This document shows, piece by piece, positions 51,919 through 60,769 of a stretch of DNA of 64,000 nucleotides. The position numbers and the translations under genes are program-made. The notes under the pieces were generated by a model. The model was not told where the DNA came from. It saw nothing but the letters and a program-made list of their open reading frames with translations, and made no database searches. Source of the stretch: Leptotrichia sp. oral taxon 847. GTDB taxonomy: Bacteria > Fusobacteriota > Fusobacteriia > Fusobacteriales > Leptotrichiaceae. The first letter of the stretch is position 1. Each line of letters starts with the position of its first letter. The stretch lies in contig NZ_CP014231.1 in NCBI RefSeq assembly GCF_001553645.1, forward strand, positions 620,001-684,000, read 5' to 3'.

Positions 51919-52068
51919 ATGGACAAAAACAAGAATATAAAAAAGGCTGTTGAAAAGCACTGTCTTGAGTGCTGGGATGATGATAAAGAAAAAGTTGTAA
52001 ATTGTCCTTATAAAACTTGTCCTTTGTGGAAATATAGGCTAGAAGAATTAAAAAAATCAAGACAATAA
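51919..52068 (+). CDS. Small Cys-rich (zinc-ribbon-like) protein
   Basis: From the ATG at 51919 (GAGG eight bases upstream) the product has 49 aa. The order HCLECW, then NCPYKTCPLWKYR, gives four Cys and a His spaced like a small zinc-binding fold common in phage and plasmid genes. Function unknown; it starts one base after the rep stop, so it is surely co-expressed. Confidence 0.7.
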   Translation: MDKNKNIKKAVEKHCLECWDDDKEKVVNCPYKTCPLWKYRLEELKKSRQ

Positions 52069-52342
52069 TAATTATTATGCGACTTATATCTAATTTTCAA
52101 AAAATTATTTATATAATTAAATTAAACAGTAAAAGGCATTGTTTGGATAATAATAGTTGTAAATTGCCAAAAAAAAATGCTTTAAATTACTAAATAAATT
52201 AGTTAGGAGTTGAAAATAGAATGAGTGTTGATAAAAAATAAAAGGAAGGACTTTATAAAAGCCCCTCGCAACCACTTTTATTCTATCACACTCTTCCAAT
52301 TTAATAAAGAAATTTTTGAAAATGAAATGGAGAGTGATTTAA
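52069..52342. other. Non-coding stretch between the Cys-rich gene and the HTH gene
   Basis: No convincing gene; short hairpins only. Confidence 0.35.
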
Positions 52343-52561
52343 TTGAATTTAGAATCAAAAAAAGAAATGTATAATATTTTGAAAGAAAAGATTAGAGATA
52401 AAAAATTGAGTTATAAAAAATTGTCTGAAAAAATGAGAATTTCAGAGAGTGGATTTAATAAGAAAATAAATGGAAAGTATTTTTTTACACAGGAAGAAAT
52501 ATTTTTGTTGAAAAAGATATTGAAATTAAAAAATTCTGAATTAATAAAGATATTTTTTTAA
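52343..52561 (+). CDS. Small Cro-like HTH protein (second)
   Basis: TTG start with GGAGAG upstream. The 72-aa product (IRDKKLSYKKLSEKMRISES then GFNKKINGKYFFTQEEIFLL) has the same layout as the 67-aa protein at 45505 (helix-turn-helix, ING turn, closing helix), so the two are paralogues. Lying just before the integrase, it may act as an excision or recombination regulator. Confidence 0.65.
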   Translation: MNLESKKEMYNILKEKIRDKKLSYKKLSEKMRISESGFNKKINGKYFFTQEEIFLLKKILKLKNSELIKIFF

Positions 52562-52650
52562 ATAAATATATTGCAATAAAAGAAAAATAATATTAAAATT
52601 ATAGGGTAGAATGATACTGCCCTATAGCTAGATTTTAGAATGGGGAAGAA

Positions 52651-53715
52651 ATGGCAAAAAATAGAACTAAGAAAGGAAATGGTAGAGGTAGTATAACAAA
52701 AACTAAAAAGAATAAACCTTACTGGGTACGAGTTACAGACCCAGTAACAAAAAAACGAGTATCGTTAGGACTGTATAAAACGAAAAAAGAAGCACAGCAA
52801 AAATTAGATGAATATTTATTTAATCCTTATAATTTAGAAACACATACAATGACATTTTAGGAAATATTCAATTTATTTAAAGGAGCTCAAGAAAAAAATG
52901 TTGCTAAGGCAACTTTTAAATCTTATATAAACAGTTATAAGAGATGTAAACCATTATATAACCTGGTATTTAGGGATATAAAAGCTCCACAATTACAAAG
53001 TCTTATAAATAATTTAAATTGTAGCAAAGGAACAAAAAGTATTACTAAAGGATTTTTAAGTGTACTTTATAAATATGCTATAGAAATGGAAATACTAACT
53101 ATAAATAGAGCGGAACATATAAAATTACCAAAAGAAAACAAACATAAAGAAATAAATATATTTAATGGTTATGATATTAAAAAACTGTGGGATAATATTA
53201 AAATCGATTGGGTAGAATACATTTTAATTATGATTTATACAGGAATGCGGATTGGGGAAGCTGTTAATTTAAAAAAAGAGAATGTTGACTTGATAAATGG
53301 AATCATATCTGGTGGAAATAAGACAGAAAAAGGAATGAATAGAAAAATACCGATTCGTGATGATATTTACCCAATCATACAAAATCTTTATGAAAATAGT
53401 CCTACAGATTATTTATTTTACAATAAGAATTGGGTATTTAAGAAAAAAAATAATGAAAATAAGCCAATTCGAGAAAATTATTTTCGTGAAAAATTTTATA
53501 AAACACTTGAAACATTAGGGATGGAAAAACATCAAACTCACGATTGCAGAAAAACATTGGCATCTTTTATGAGAAAATATCAATTAAATGAAGTTCAAAT
53601 AACAGATATATTAGGACACGAAAGTATAAACACAACAATAGATTATTATATTAAAAAAGAAGATGAACAGGAATTAAAAAAATCAATTAACAGAATAGAT
53701 TTTTTAAGGATGTAG
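52651..53715 (+). pseudogene. int: Tyrosine-type site-specific integrase interrupted by an amber codon
   Basis: One frame runs from ATG 52651 to TAA/TAG at 53715 (354 codons) with a single in-frame TAG at 52858-52860 (codon 70). Before it: an AP2-like arm-binding domain (GRGSITKTKKNKPYWVRV). After it: a core-binding SAM-like domain (TFKSYINSYKRC) and the catalytic domain with Arg in TGMRIGEAVNL, HxxR in HDCRKTLASFM, and LGHESINTTIDYYIK with the nucleophile Tyr. The order is that of Tn916/phage-type integrases. The TAG replaces a codon in TF-x-EIF. A shorter catalytic protein could start at ATG 53086. It lies 79 bp before the right direct repeat, as usual for an attachment site. Confidence 0.88.
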
Positions 53716-53768
53716 TATAAAAATATTATTTAAAAGTCTAAAAATCATACTTTGAATATATCAAAAAA

Positions 53769-53790
53769 GGTAACCAATAGGTAACCAATG
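53769..53790 (+). promoter_or_regulatory. Right-end pair of GTAACCAA motifs (possible integrase arm sites)
   Basis: GGTAACCAAT occurs twice in tandem directly before the right direct repeat. A similar pair (AGTAACCAAC) lies just inside the left repeat at 41254-41273. Paired, similarly placed motifs at both ends fit arm-type binding sites; this is an inference. Confidence 0.45.
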
Positions 53791-53793
53791 CAT

Positions 53794-53968
53794 AAGGTAA
53801 ATGGTTATTTTGACAAAATTTAAATACTTTATAATAAAAATTAGTACTTATCAACTCTCATAAGAAAAATTATCTCAAACTACTGTATTATTTGGATTAG
53901 TAGGAAGAATAGCTATAAAAAAATATGCTACCCTTGTGATAGCATATTTAAAAAGGAGTTATGAAGAA
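53794..53968 (+). repeat. Right direct repeat (att-like) of the integrated element
   Basis: Near-identical to 41018-41198, including the TATGCTA hairpin and the AAAAAGGAG end. It lies just beyond the integrase gene and before the feo operon. Confidence 0.85.
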
Positions 53969-54037
53969 AAAAGTTTTCACTTTTTCTATTGGTCACCGAT
54001 AATTATATACTACTATTATTAGAAACATTTTTTTTAT

Positions 54038-54220
54038 TTATTTGTTTTTAGTTTGAACATGAGTTTTTTTTGGTCGTCCACAAGTTGAAGTTCCTGAACA
54101 TCTGCAGCAATCTGTTCCACATAAATTTTTATTTTTTTTATAATCTTTATAAATTTTTCTAAATACTGAAAAAGCTACTAAAAGTGCTATTATTCCAACT
54201 ATTATTGTTTTTATCATCAT
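54038..54220 (-). CDS. FeoB-associated Cys-rich membrane protein
   Basis: The 60-aa protein has an N-terminal membrane helix (KTIIVGIIALLVAFSVF) and a Cys-rich tail (LCGTDCCRCSGTSTCG), the pattern of the FeoB-associated family. AGAGG lies seven bases before the ATG, 15 bp after the feoB stop, so it is the third gene of the feo operon. It is thought to help ferrous iron transfer; the metal-binding role of the cysteines is inferred. Confidence 0.85.
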   Translation of the reverse strand: MMIKTIIVGIIALLVAFSVFRKIYKDYKKNKNLCGTDCCRCSGTSTCGRPKKTHVQTKNK

Positions 54221-54235
54221 AATATTTCCTCTTTT

Positions 54236-56431
54236 CTAAATTAATAATTTTGCAATATTGAAAAATAATGTTGATACCACATATGGTAACACTAACAACA
54301 TTGATACTTGAAATGCTAATAATTTCCATCCAAACTCTTGTTTTAAAGCTCCCATTGCTACAGCACATGGCACTACTAGAAGGACATACAACATAAATGA
54401 ATATGCCCTTAGTTGACCATATTTGTCATTCCACAAGCTTCTAATTGCTGGAACGATATTTCCACCTGCATCTTGGTCAAGTTCCTCCTGACTTTTCATT
54501 TCCAATGTTGCAATTTTAAAGGTTGCAATATGTCCTAATGATTTTACCGACTCTACTGCTGCTCCTCCCAATCCAACTACTTGATCTTTTAAATCTGATA
54601 CAAAATTATATTCTTTTTTCTCGTCATCTTTTTGAGATAATAAAATTTGTCCTAAAAATCCAACTACTGTTTCTTTAGCTATAATACTTGGCACAATAGA
54701 AGCTACAGGTTCCCATCTGTTACCAAAACCAGTTGGCTTGAATACAGGCTGAACTATTTTTGCTGCTTGACCTATGTATGAACTTTCAGCATCTCCTTTA
54801 TTTGGGAAATATTGAAAGAACCAAATAATTAATAAAATTCCTAAAACTATTGTAGTTGCTTTTTTTATATAAGAAAAAGTTCTTGATTTCATATTGTTCC
54901 AAACAGCTTTTGCACCTGGAAGTCTGTATGGTGGCAATTCTATAAGTAACTCTGTGTTATTTCCTTTAAAGTATTTAAATCTTTTTAATATAAAAGCTAC
55001 CAAAAGAGCCATAAATACACCAAAAACATAGATTGAAACTACAACTAAAGCTGCATTTTTACTGAAAAACGCTGCCGCAAGTAATGAATAAACTGGTAAT
55101 CTTGCTCCACATGACATAAATGTTGCGATAACTCCTGTCAATCTTCTTGTTTTTTCATCTTCCAATGTTCTTGTTGAATAAATTGCTGGAACTGTACATC
55201 CAAATCCGATTAACATTGGGATGAATGCTTTTCCTGAAAGTCCAACTTTTGTCATCATTTTGTTTAAAATAAATGCAACACGAGCCATATATCCGCTTTC
55301 TTCAAGAATCGCCATAAAGAAGTAAATAAAAAACATAAGTGGAACGAATGTCAATACTGAACCTACACCAGCCAAAATTCCATCAAGTATAAAGCTGCTT
55401 AACCAATCTGGCACTCCTTCGATGGCGTGACCCACATATTTTATGACAAAGTCACTAAAGAAACCGTCAATCCAGTCGATAAACGGCGAACTTCCATCAA
55501 ATACGATTACAAAAACGGCATAAATTATGGCAAGAAATGCTATTCCACCGAAAAACTTATTCAAAAGAACTTTGTCAATTTTATCAGTTAATGCAAATTT
55601 ATCTCCAGTACCTCTTTTTAGGTTCATTGAGATAATTCCACGAACGATTCCATATCTCTGTCTTGCCAAAGCATCTTGAGGCTCAAGTCCATAACGATTT
55701 TTAATATTTTCCTTTTCAGTTTCTCCAATATTTGAAACACTTACTCCAAATTCAGTTTTTACTCTTGCTGCTACATTAGTGTCATCTTCCAAGATTTTAA
55801 TTGCTAGCCATTCTACTGGATATTTTTTCAAAACCTTTTCGTAAGATTTATCATTTTCCAATTTATCTTTCAAACTTTTAATATTATCTTCGATTTCCTT
55901 TTCAAATGGCAATCTATGCTGTATTTTTTTAGCTGAAGAATTTTTTTTATAAAGTTCTACAGCTTTTTCCATAAGCTTGTCTACTCCGGCTCCAGATCTT
56001 CCACTTGTGAAAATAACTGGAACTCCCAATTGCTTTTCAAATTTTTCTACATCTAACTCATAGCCAATTCTTTTAAATTCATCTTCAAAGTTAAGTGCCA
56101 TTACAACTGGAATATCAAGTTCCTTTAACAAAGCTGTCAAATAAATATTTTTTTCAAGCGATGTGGAATCTAACACATTAATTATCACATCAACTTCTTC
56201 ATCCAGCAAAAAATCTCTTGAAACTCTTTCTTCTGCCGTACTTATTGATAAATTGTAAATTCCTGGTAAATCAATTAATTTTACATCTTCATCTTCGACT
56301 TTAAAAAAGACTTCTTTTTTTTCAATTGTTACCCCTGGCCAGTTTCCCATTTTTAGACTGGCGTGTGAAATTTGGTTTATTAACGCTGTTTTTCCAACAT
56401 TTGGGTTTCCGACAAATGCTATATTTATCAT
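54236..56431 (-). CDS. feoB: Ferrous iron transport protein B
   Basis: FeoB is the inner-membrane Fe(II) permease with a cytoplasmic GTPase. The 731-aa protein starts with the G domain: G1 GNPNVGKT (residues 8-15), G3 DLPGIYNLS, G4-like ALNFEDE. The GDI-like helical region follows to about 270, then the membrane core with GFGCTVPAIYSTRTLEDEKT and MSCGARLPVYSLL, the conserved Cys-containing segments repeated in the two Gate domains. The start overlaps the feoA stop (ATGA). A normal, complete gene. Confidence 0.97.
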   Translation of the reverse strand: MINIAFVGNPNVGKTALINQISHASLKMGNWPGVTIEKKEVFFKVEDEDVKLIDLPGIYNLSISTAEERVSRDFLLDEEVDVIINVLDSTSLEKNIYLTALLKELDIPVVMALNFEDEFKRIGYELDVEKFEKQLGVPVIFTSGRSGAGVDKLMEKAVELYKKNSSAKKIQHRLPFEKEIEDNIKSLKDKLENDKSYEKVLKKYPVEWLAIKILEDDTNVAARVKTEFGVSVSNIGETEKENIKNRYGLEPQDALARQRYGIVRGIISMNLKRGTGDKFALTDKIDKVLLNKFFGGIAFLAIIYAVFVIVFDGSSPFIDWIDGFFSDFVIKYVGHAIEGVPDWLSSFILDGILAGVGSVLTFVPLMFFIYFFMAILEESGYMARVAFILNKMMTKVGLSGKAFIPMLIGFGCTVPAIYSTRTLEDEKTRRLTGVIATFMSCGARLPVYSLLAAAFFSKNAALVVVSIYVFGVFMALLVAFILKRFKYFKGNNTELLIELPPYRLPGAKAVWNNMKSRTFSYIKKATTIVLGILLIIWFFQYFPNKGDAESSYIGQAAKIVQPVFKPTGFGNRWEPVASIVPSIIAKETVVGFLGQILLSQKDDEKKEYNFVSDLKDQVVGLGGAAVESVKSLGHIATFKIATLEMKSQEELDQDAGGNIVPAIRSLWNDKYGQLRAYSFMLYVLLVVPCAVAMGALKQEFGWKLLAFQVSMLLVLPYVVSTLFFNIAKLLI

Positions 56432-56649
56432 TCTACCACCTCAATCTCTACCTTTTCTGCCAAATTTTCACTAAGCACAATTTTTGTTTCCACTGTTTTA
56501 ATCAAAATATTTCCATTTGCAATATTTTCGATTTTACAGACATCTCCTCTACAAACTCCTAAACTAAGCAATCTTGTGTCAAGTTTTTTTTCAATAATGT
56601 CTTTTAAAAAAAATTTTTCTCCCACTTTTCCTTGCAATAAAGTCATCAT
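56428..56649 (-). CDS. feoA: Ferrous iron transport protein A
   Basis: From the ATG at 56649 (AGAGGAG five bases upstream; the frame extends to 56676 without a site) the product has 73 aa, an SH3-like beta-barrel protein: MTLLQGKVGEKFFLKDI, then TRLLSLGVCRGDVCKI and NILIKTVETKIVLSENLAEKV. FeoA regulates or supports FeoB. The last codons overlap feoB by four bases. Confidence 0.92.
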   Translation of the reverse strand: MMTLLQGKVGEKFFLKDIIEKKLDTRLLSLGVCRGDVCKIENIANGNILIKTVETKIVLSENLAEKVEIEVVE

Positions 56650-57072
56650 AATCACTCCTCTAAAAATAAAAATCAAATTTCTCTAAAATATTTTTATCCT
56701 CAAAATATAAATTATTTACATAGTATTATATTTTGTATATCAAATTTATTTTATACTTTTTTTTAATTTTTGCAAGTAATTTTTAAAAAAATTATACATT
56801 TACAATAAAAATATAATAATCTAAAATTTTTGAATATAAAATATTTTTGTATCAATTTTTTTATTTTAAAAATATTTTACATAATATTGTATAAATTTAA
56901 GATTTATAAAAGAAAACAGCTACTTTCATATTTCTTTTTTTCTTTAATCTGTTCTTTTTATGGAAAAAATGGAAGAATATTATTAAAAACGATGACGTTT
57001 TGTAACCAAAAAGAATAAATATCACAAAAAATATCTATTAAAATTCTTATTTTTGTTGAAAAATAATAAAAT
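56650..57072. other. AT-rich region upstream of feoA and coaE
   Basis: No gene seen. It should carry the divergent promoters for feo (minus) and the coaE unit (plus). I do not see a convincing Fur box. Confidence 0.4.
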
Positions 57073-57101
57073 TTGCAATTAAATGAAAAAAGATATAAAA
57101 T
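57073..57101 (+). promoter_or_regulatory. Promoter for the coaE-LCP unit
   Basis: TTGCAA (57073-57078), 17 bases, TAAAAT (57096-57101), 40 bp before the coaE start. Confidence 0.5.
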
Positions 57102-57140
57102 AGATTGCATAAGAATTCAAAAAAGGAAAGGGAAAATACT

Positions 57141-57744
57141 ATGATTATAGGTATTACTGGGGGAATTGGAAGTGGAAAAAGTACTGTTAGTCGTATTTTA
57201 AGAAATAAAGGTTTTTATTTTGTCGATTTAGACTCGATTTCTCACGATGTTATTCAAAATCCGAAAATAAAAAAACAGCTTTTAGAAAATTTTGGAAATG
57301 AAATTTTTGATAAAGAAGAGGTTTTGCGAAAAAAATTAGGAGAGATTGTTTTTAAAAACAAAAAAAATTAGAAAAATTAAATTCTATTATGCATCCAGAA
57401 ATTTTGAAAGAAATGAGAAAAAAATTAAAGAAATAAAAAAAGTTGTTGTATTTGTGGAAATTCAACTGCTTTTTGAAGTTGGCTGGGAAAGTGAATTTGA
57501 TTTAATTTTACTTATTTGGTCTAAAAAAAATATTCAAATTAAACGAATTTTAGAAAGGGATGGAAGAAGTAAAGATGAGGCAATAAATATAATAAATTCT
57601 CAAATTTCACTGGATGAAAAAAGAAAAAAAAGTGATTATGTTATCGAAAACAACGATGATAATTTGGAAAAACTTGAAAATAAAGTAAATGAATTTATTG
57701 ATTTTTTGAAAATCAAATTAAATTCAGGAAAAAAAGAGGTGTAA
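57141..57744 (+). pseudogene. coaE: Dephospho-CoA kinase, two apparent frameshifts
   Basis: The gene should phosphorylate dephospho-CoA, the last step of CoA synthesis. Frame one (ATG 57141, AAAGGG upstream) reads GITGGIGSGKST (P-loop) and LVDLDSISHDV-like core, and stops at 57371. A middle frame continues LEKLNSIMHPEILKEM (conserved HPE) until about 57437. The third frame gives KKVVVFVEIQLLFEVGW and the rest to 57744. The two shifts fall in A8 and A7-type runs. All conserved motifs are present when joined (about 200 aa). As coaE is normally essential, sequencing homopolymer error is the likeliest cause; a second copy elsewhere is the alternative. Confidence 0.85.
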
Positions 57745-57745
57745 A

Positions 57746-58555
57746 ATGAAAAAAATAATGTTTTTAATTATGTTTGTTATATTAACTGGGCTAGCCGGTT
57801 TTATAGCATGGTTGTGTGTGCCATTTAATATTCTTATAATTGGAAGTGATGCTTATGCGAATCAGCCTACAAAAGGTTCGAGAAGTGACGGATTAATTCT
57901 TGTCAAGGTTGTACCACTTTTGGCACAGATTAAAATGGTATCAATTCCTCGTGATTCTTATGCTGAAATTCCTTGTGAAAATTTTAAAATGGATAAAATT
58001 ACGCACTCCCACGCATTTGGTGGGACTCCGTGTACAATTGAAGCTGTCGAAAAACTGCTGGATGTAAAGATTAACTATCATATTTTATTTAGATTTGAAA
58101 ATGTTATGGATATTACAACAATGATTGATGGAGTCGATGTTGTTTCTAACCACACTTTTAATCAAGACTACTTTGACCAGGAAGTATTTCACTTTAACCA
58201 AGGACAAGTTTATAACTTGAAAGGAAGACAGGCTCTTGCTTACACAAGACATAGAAAAAGTGACACAGCTTTTAAGCGGGATGAAAGACAAAGACAGGTC
58301 ATTCAAGCAATTATACAAAAACTTGCAGCTCCTTCAGGATGGAAGTATATTCCAAAAGTTTTAGATTATGCAAAAAAAAATATGGAAATTGATGCAAATC
58401 CTCTAAAGGCTTTAGGTGCTGCGCCAGCAATCTTATTACATCATCCAGTTGAACAGCATGAGCTAAAAGGCGACGGTCGAATGATTAACGGTGTTTATTA
58501 CTATATTTTGGACGATAATTCACTAAATGATATAATTAATGAATTTCAAAATTAA
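57746..58555 (+). CDS. LytR-CpsA-Psr (LCP) family transferase
   Basis: The 269-aa protein has one N-terminal membrane helix (IMFLIMFVILTGLAGFIAWL) and an LCP domain: NILIIGSD, GSRSDGLILVKV with the Asp, MVSIPRDSYAEIP, and the Arg-rich ALAYTRHRKSDTAFKRDERQ. LCP proteins move polysaccharide or teichoic-acid-like polymers from lipid carriers to peptidoglycan or proteins outside the membrane. In a Gram-negative-type fusobacterium the polymer is unknown. Its start is two bases after the coaE stop, so the two are co-transcribed. Confidence 0.92.
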   Translation: MKKIMFLIMFVILTGLAGFIAWLCVPFNILIIGSDAYANQPTKGSRSDGLILVKVVPLLAQIKMVSIPRDSYAEIPCENFKMDKITHSHAFGGTPCTIEAVEKLLDVKINYHILFRFENVMDITTMIDGVDVVSNHTFNQDYFDQEVFHFNQGQVYNLKGRQALAYTRHRKSDTAFKRDERQRQVIQAIIQKLAAPSGWKYIPKVLDYAKKNMEIDANPLKALGAAPAILLHHPVEQHELKGDGRMINGVYYYILDDNSLNDIINEFQN

Positions 58556-58648
58556 AATATTATTATTTCATAAAAATGCACATTTTGTGATATAATAACT
58601 ATCAATAATGGAATTTTTAAAGAAAAAAAACAAAAAGAAAGGAGAAAA

Positions 58649-59239
58649 ATGGAAATAAAAAAAGCTGAATTTATAAAATCTGCTGTTTATGAAAATGAAT
58701 ATCCAAAATTTAATAATATTACAGAATTTTCTTTTATTGGTCGTTCAAATGTTGGAAAATCTTCTTTGATAAATTCTTTGACAAAACGAAAAAATCTTGC
58801 CAGAACAAGTAAAACTCCAGGAAGAACACAATTAATTAACTACTTTTTGATAAATAGCAAAATTCATTTTGTTGATTTACCAGGTTACGGATTTGCAAAA
58901 GTTCCTCAAGCTGTAAAAAAAAATTGGGGAAAAATTATTGAAACTTACTTAACTTCAGAAAGAAAAAAAATTGTATTTTTACTTTTGGATTTGAGAAGAG
59001 TTCCATCAAATGAAGATATGGAAATGCTAAAATGGATGGAGCACTTTAAAATAGAATATTACATAATTTTTACAAAATCTGATAAATTATCAAATAACGA
59101 AAAATTTAAACAGTTAAAAGAAATTAAGAAAAAATTGGTGTTTGATAATGAAGATGTATTTTTTTACTCGTCATTAAAAAATACCGGAAGAGAAGAACTT
59201 CTCAAATTTATTGAAGAAAAAGCTCAAAATTATGAATAA
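58649..59239 (+). CDS. engB: Ribosome biogenesis GTPase YsxC/EngB
   Basis: EngB is a small GTPase for large-subunit assembly. The 196-aa protein has G1 GRSNVGKSSL, G2 with KTPGRTQLINYF, G3 DLPGYGFAKV, G4 FTKSDK and G5 YSSLKNTG, in order and at usual spacing. AAAGGAG lies seven bases before the ATG. It ends at the terminator 59250-59287 and the reverse copy of the structured repeat. Confidence 0.95.
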   Translation: MEIKKAEFIKSAVYENEYPKFNNITEFSFIGRSNVGKSSLINSLTKRKNLARTSKTPGRTQLINYFLINSKIHFVDLPGYGFAKVPQAVKKNWGKIIETYLTSERKKIVFLLLDLRRVPSNEDMEMLKWMEHFKIEYYIIFTKSDKLSNNEKFKQLKEIKKKLVFDNEDVFFYSSLKNTGREELLKFIEEKAQNYE

Positions 59240-59249
59240 AAAATTTTCA

Positions 59250-59287
59250 AAAAATATTTCTCCAAATTTTTAGAGAAATATTTTTTA
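59250..59287 (+). terminator. Terminator of engB
   Basis: AAAATATTTCTC pairs with GAGAAATATTTT and is followed by T-run, a 12-bp perfect stem. Confidence 0.8.
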
Positions 59288-59292
59288 TTTTC

Positions 59293-59760
59293 AACGATGG
59301 TTTAAAAATTTTAGGGGCAGATTTTTAATTTTAAATTTTTTAAGTTATTCTTGATTACAAAATGTTATTTTGTTTAATATTATTTTTTTATTTTTTACAT
59401 AAGGGGAAAGGACCGCCATTTCCCCTTATAATCCCCACGCTCGTCTAAGAATTTTTTTGAAGTAAAGCCGAAACTCACTTCGTTCAAACAGTCGTCTTTA
59501 CTCCAAAAAAATCACGACACTTTTATATGGTAGTAAAATTTAAACCGTCGGAGCATTTTTATGTGCTGACAAAACTGTTTGAGCACGATTAGTGCGAGTT
59601 TTTTGTCAGTGCATAAAAATGTCGAAGACTAGCCGGGGTGCAGGGGTGCGGCGATGAGCACTTCTGCTTAAAAAAGAAAAAATTATTTTAGTAACTTTCT
59701 GGATTGAATGAAAAACTTAAAACTAAGATTTTTTATTTACCCCTAAATATTTTACTCTGT
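59293..59760 (-). repeat. Full copy (B) of the structured interspersed repeat, inverted
   Basis: Reverse complement of copy A at 29614-30080 at roughly nine-tenths identity or better. Hairpins lie at 59554-59621 and 59451-59512, and a closing one at 59401-59427. The first hairpin keeps CATTTTTATG outside but has TGACAAAA with TTTTGTCA inside, where copy A has AACTTAAG with CTTAAGTT. Thus both arms changed together. The loop also differs (GCAC and GTGC pair here). It lies between engB and nagB and has no open frame of note. Confidence 0.85.
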
Positions 59761-59766
59761 CTATTT

Positions 59767-60606
59767 TCAACTATTTTTTGACAATTTCATTATTTCATCT
59801 TCACATTTTTTTAAATTTAAAATTTCTTTTTCAATTTCTTTAAAGTATCTATAAGTCTTCACCTTAATATCTGATGCTGCTTTTTCATCAATGACTAATA
59901 ATGAATTTTTGTGCAATTGCAACGCTGAAATTGTCCAAAGATGATTTACTCCTCCTTCAATCCCGTGATAAACCGCTCTTGCCTTTTTATAACCGTCTGC
60001 AAGTATTATGACCTCGTCAGAGTCAGTTAATGTGCCAACTCCGATTGTAAGTGCAGCAGTTGGAACTTTTTTTATATCATTTTCAAAAAATCTTGAATTT
60101 GCCAAAATTGTATCATAAGTCAAATCTTTTTTTCTAGTTCTGGAAGAAAGCGAAGAACCTGGCTCATTAAAAGCTATATGTCCATCTTCTCCAACACCAC
60201 CTAAGAACAAATTAATTCCTCCAACTTTTTTTATTTTTTCCTCATATTCACGACATTCTTTTTCCACATCTTGCGCCATCCCATCCAAAATATTAATATT
60301 TTCCTTTTTTATATCAATATATTTAAAAAAATTTTCATTCATAAAATAATGATAACTATTTTTATGATTTGCACTTAATCCAACATACTCGTCCATATTA
60401 AAAGTTACTACATTTTGAAATGAAATTATTTTTTTCTCATTTAACTCTATTAATTTCCTATAGGTTTTAAGCGGCGTTGCTCCAGTTGGAAGTCCCATTA
60501 CAAAAGGTTTTTCTTTTGTAGGATTGAATTTTAAGATTCTTTTTGCTATTTTATAAGCAGTCCATTTTCCAATTTCTTCACTATCTTTTAAAATTATTAC
60601 TTGCAT
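59767..60606 (-). CDS. nagB: Glucosamine-6-phosphate deaminase
   Basis: NagB turns glucosamine 6-phosphate into fructose 6-phosphate and ammonia, feeding amino sugars into glycolysis. From the ATG at 60606 (GAGG eight bases upstream) the product has 279 aa. Conserved parts are [22 protein letters not shown] with the catalytic Asp, and [18 protein letters not shown] with the catalytic His/Glu. An identified promoter lies at 60644-60671. It is monocistronic; nagA is not in the window. Confidence 0.96.
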   Translation of the reverse strand: MQVIILKDSEEIGKWTAYKIAKRILKFNPTKEKPFVMGLPTGATPLKTYRKLIELNEKKIISFQNVVTFNMDEYVGLSANHKNSYHYFMNENFFKYIDIKKENINILDGMAQDVEKECREYEEKIKKVGGINLFLGGVGEDGHIAFNEPGSSLSSRTRKKDLTYDTILANSRFFENDIKKVPTAALTIGVGTLTDSDEVIILADGYKKARAVYHGIEGGVNHLWTISALQLHKNSLLVIDEKAASDIKVKTYRYFKEIEKEILNLKKCEDEIMKLSKNS

Positions 60607-60643
60607 TTTCTTCACCTCAATTTTTACATTTTATGCTATTAAT

Positions 60644-60671
60644 AGTATAATCCATATTTTATGATTGTCAA
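60644..60671 (-). promoter_or_regulatory. Promoter for nagB
   Basis: On the minus strand TTGACA (60666-60671), 16 bases, TATACT (60644-60649). Confidence 0.65.
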
Positions 60672-60769
60672 TAATTAATTATACTCAGATACAATAATTT
60701 TTTTACTTTTTTATAAAAATAGAGTATAATTGTTAAACTAAAAAATATTTTTAAGAAAAAGGATAAATT

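Larger units (their letters stand above)
41018..53968. mobile_element. Integrated mobile element, about 13 kb (IME- or plasmid-like, degenerating)
   Basis: The boundaries are the long direct repeats. Inside are a tyrosine integrase at the right end (broken by an amber codon), a rolling-circle-type Rep, XRE-like regulators, two toxin-antitoxin pairs, an IS200 insertion and many small gene remnants. The flanks are an rRNA operon promoter on the left and the feo operon on the right. No conjugation apparatus is visible. Rep plus integrase without transfer genes fits an integrative mobilizable element or integrated small plasmid. The broken integrase implies it may be stuck unless helped in trans. 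Confidence 0.75.

Noticed and set aside
45796-53715. Alternative genetic code or stop-codon recoding to explain in-frame TAG and TAA
   Set aside because: A normal prfA is present, stops are used ordinarily elsewhere, and the element shows general decay (lost start, frameshifts).
56830-57018. 62-codon ORF upstream of coaE
   Set aside because: No ribosome site, composition like random AT-rich DNA, overlaps the expected promoter region.
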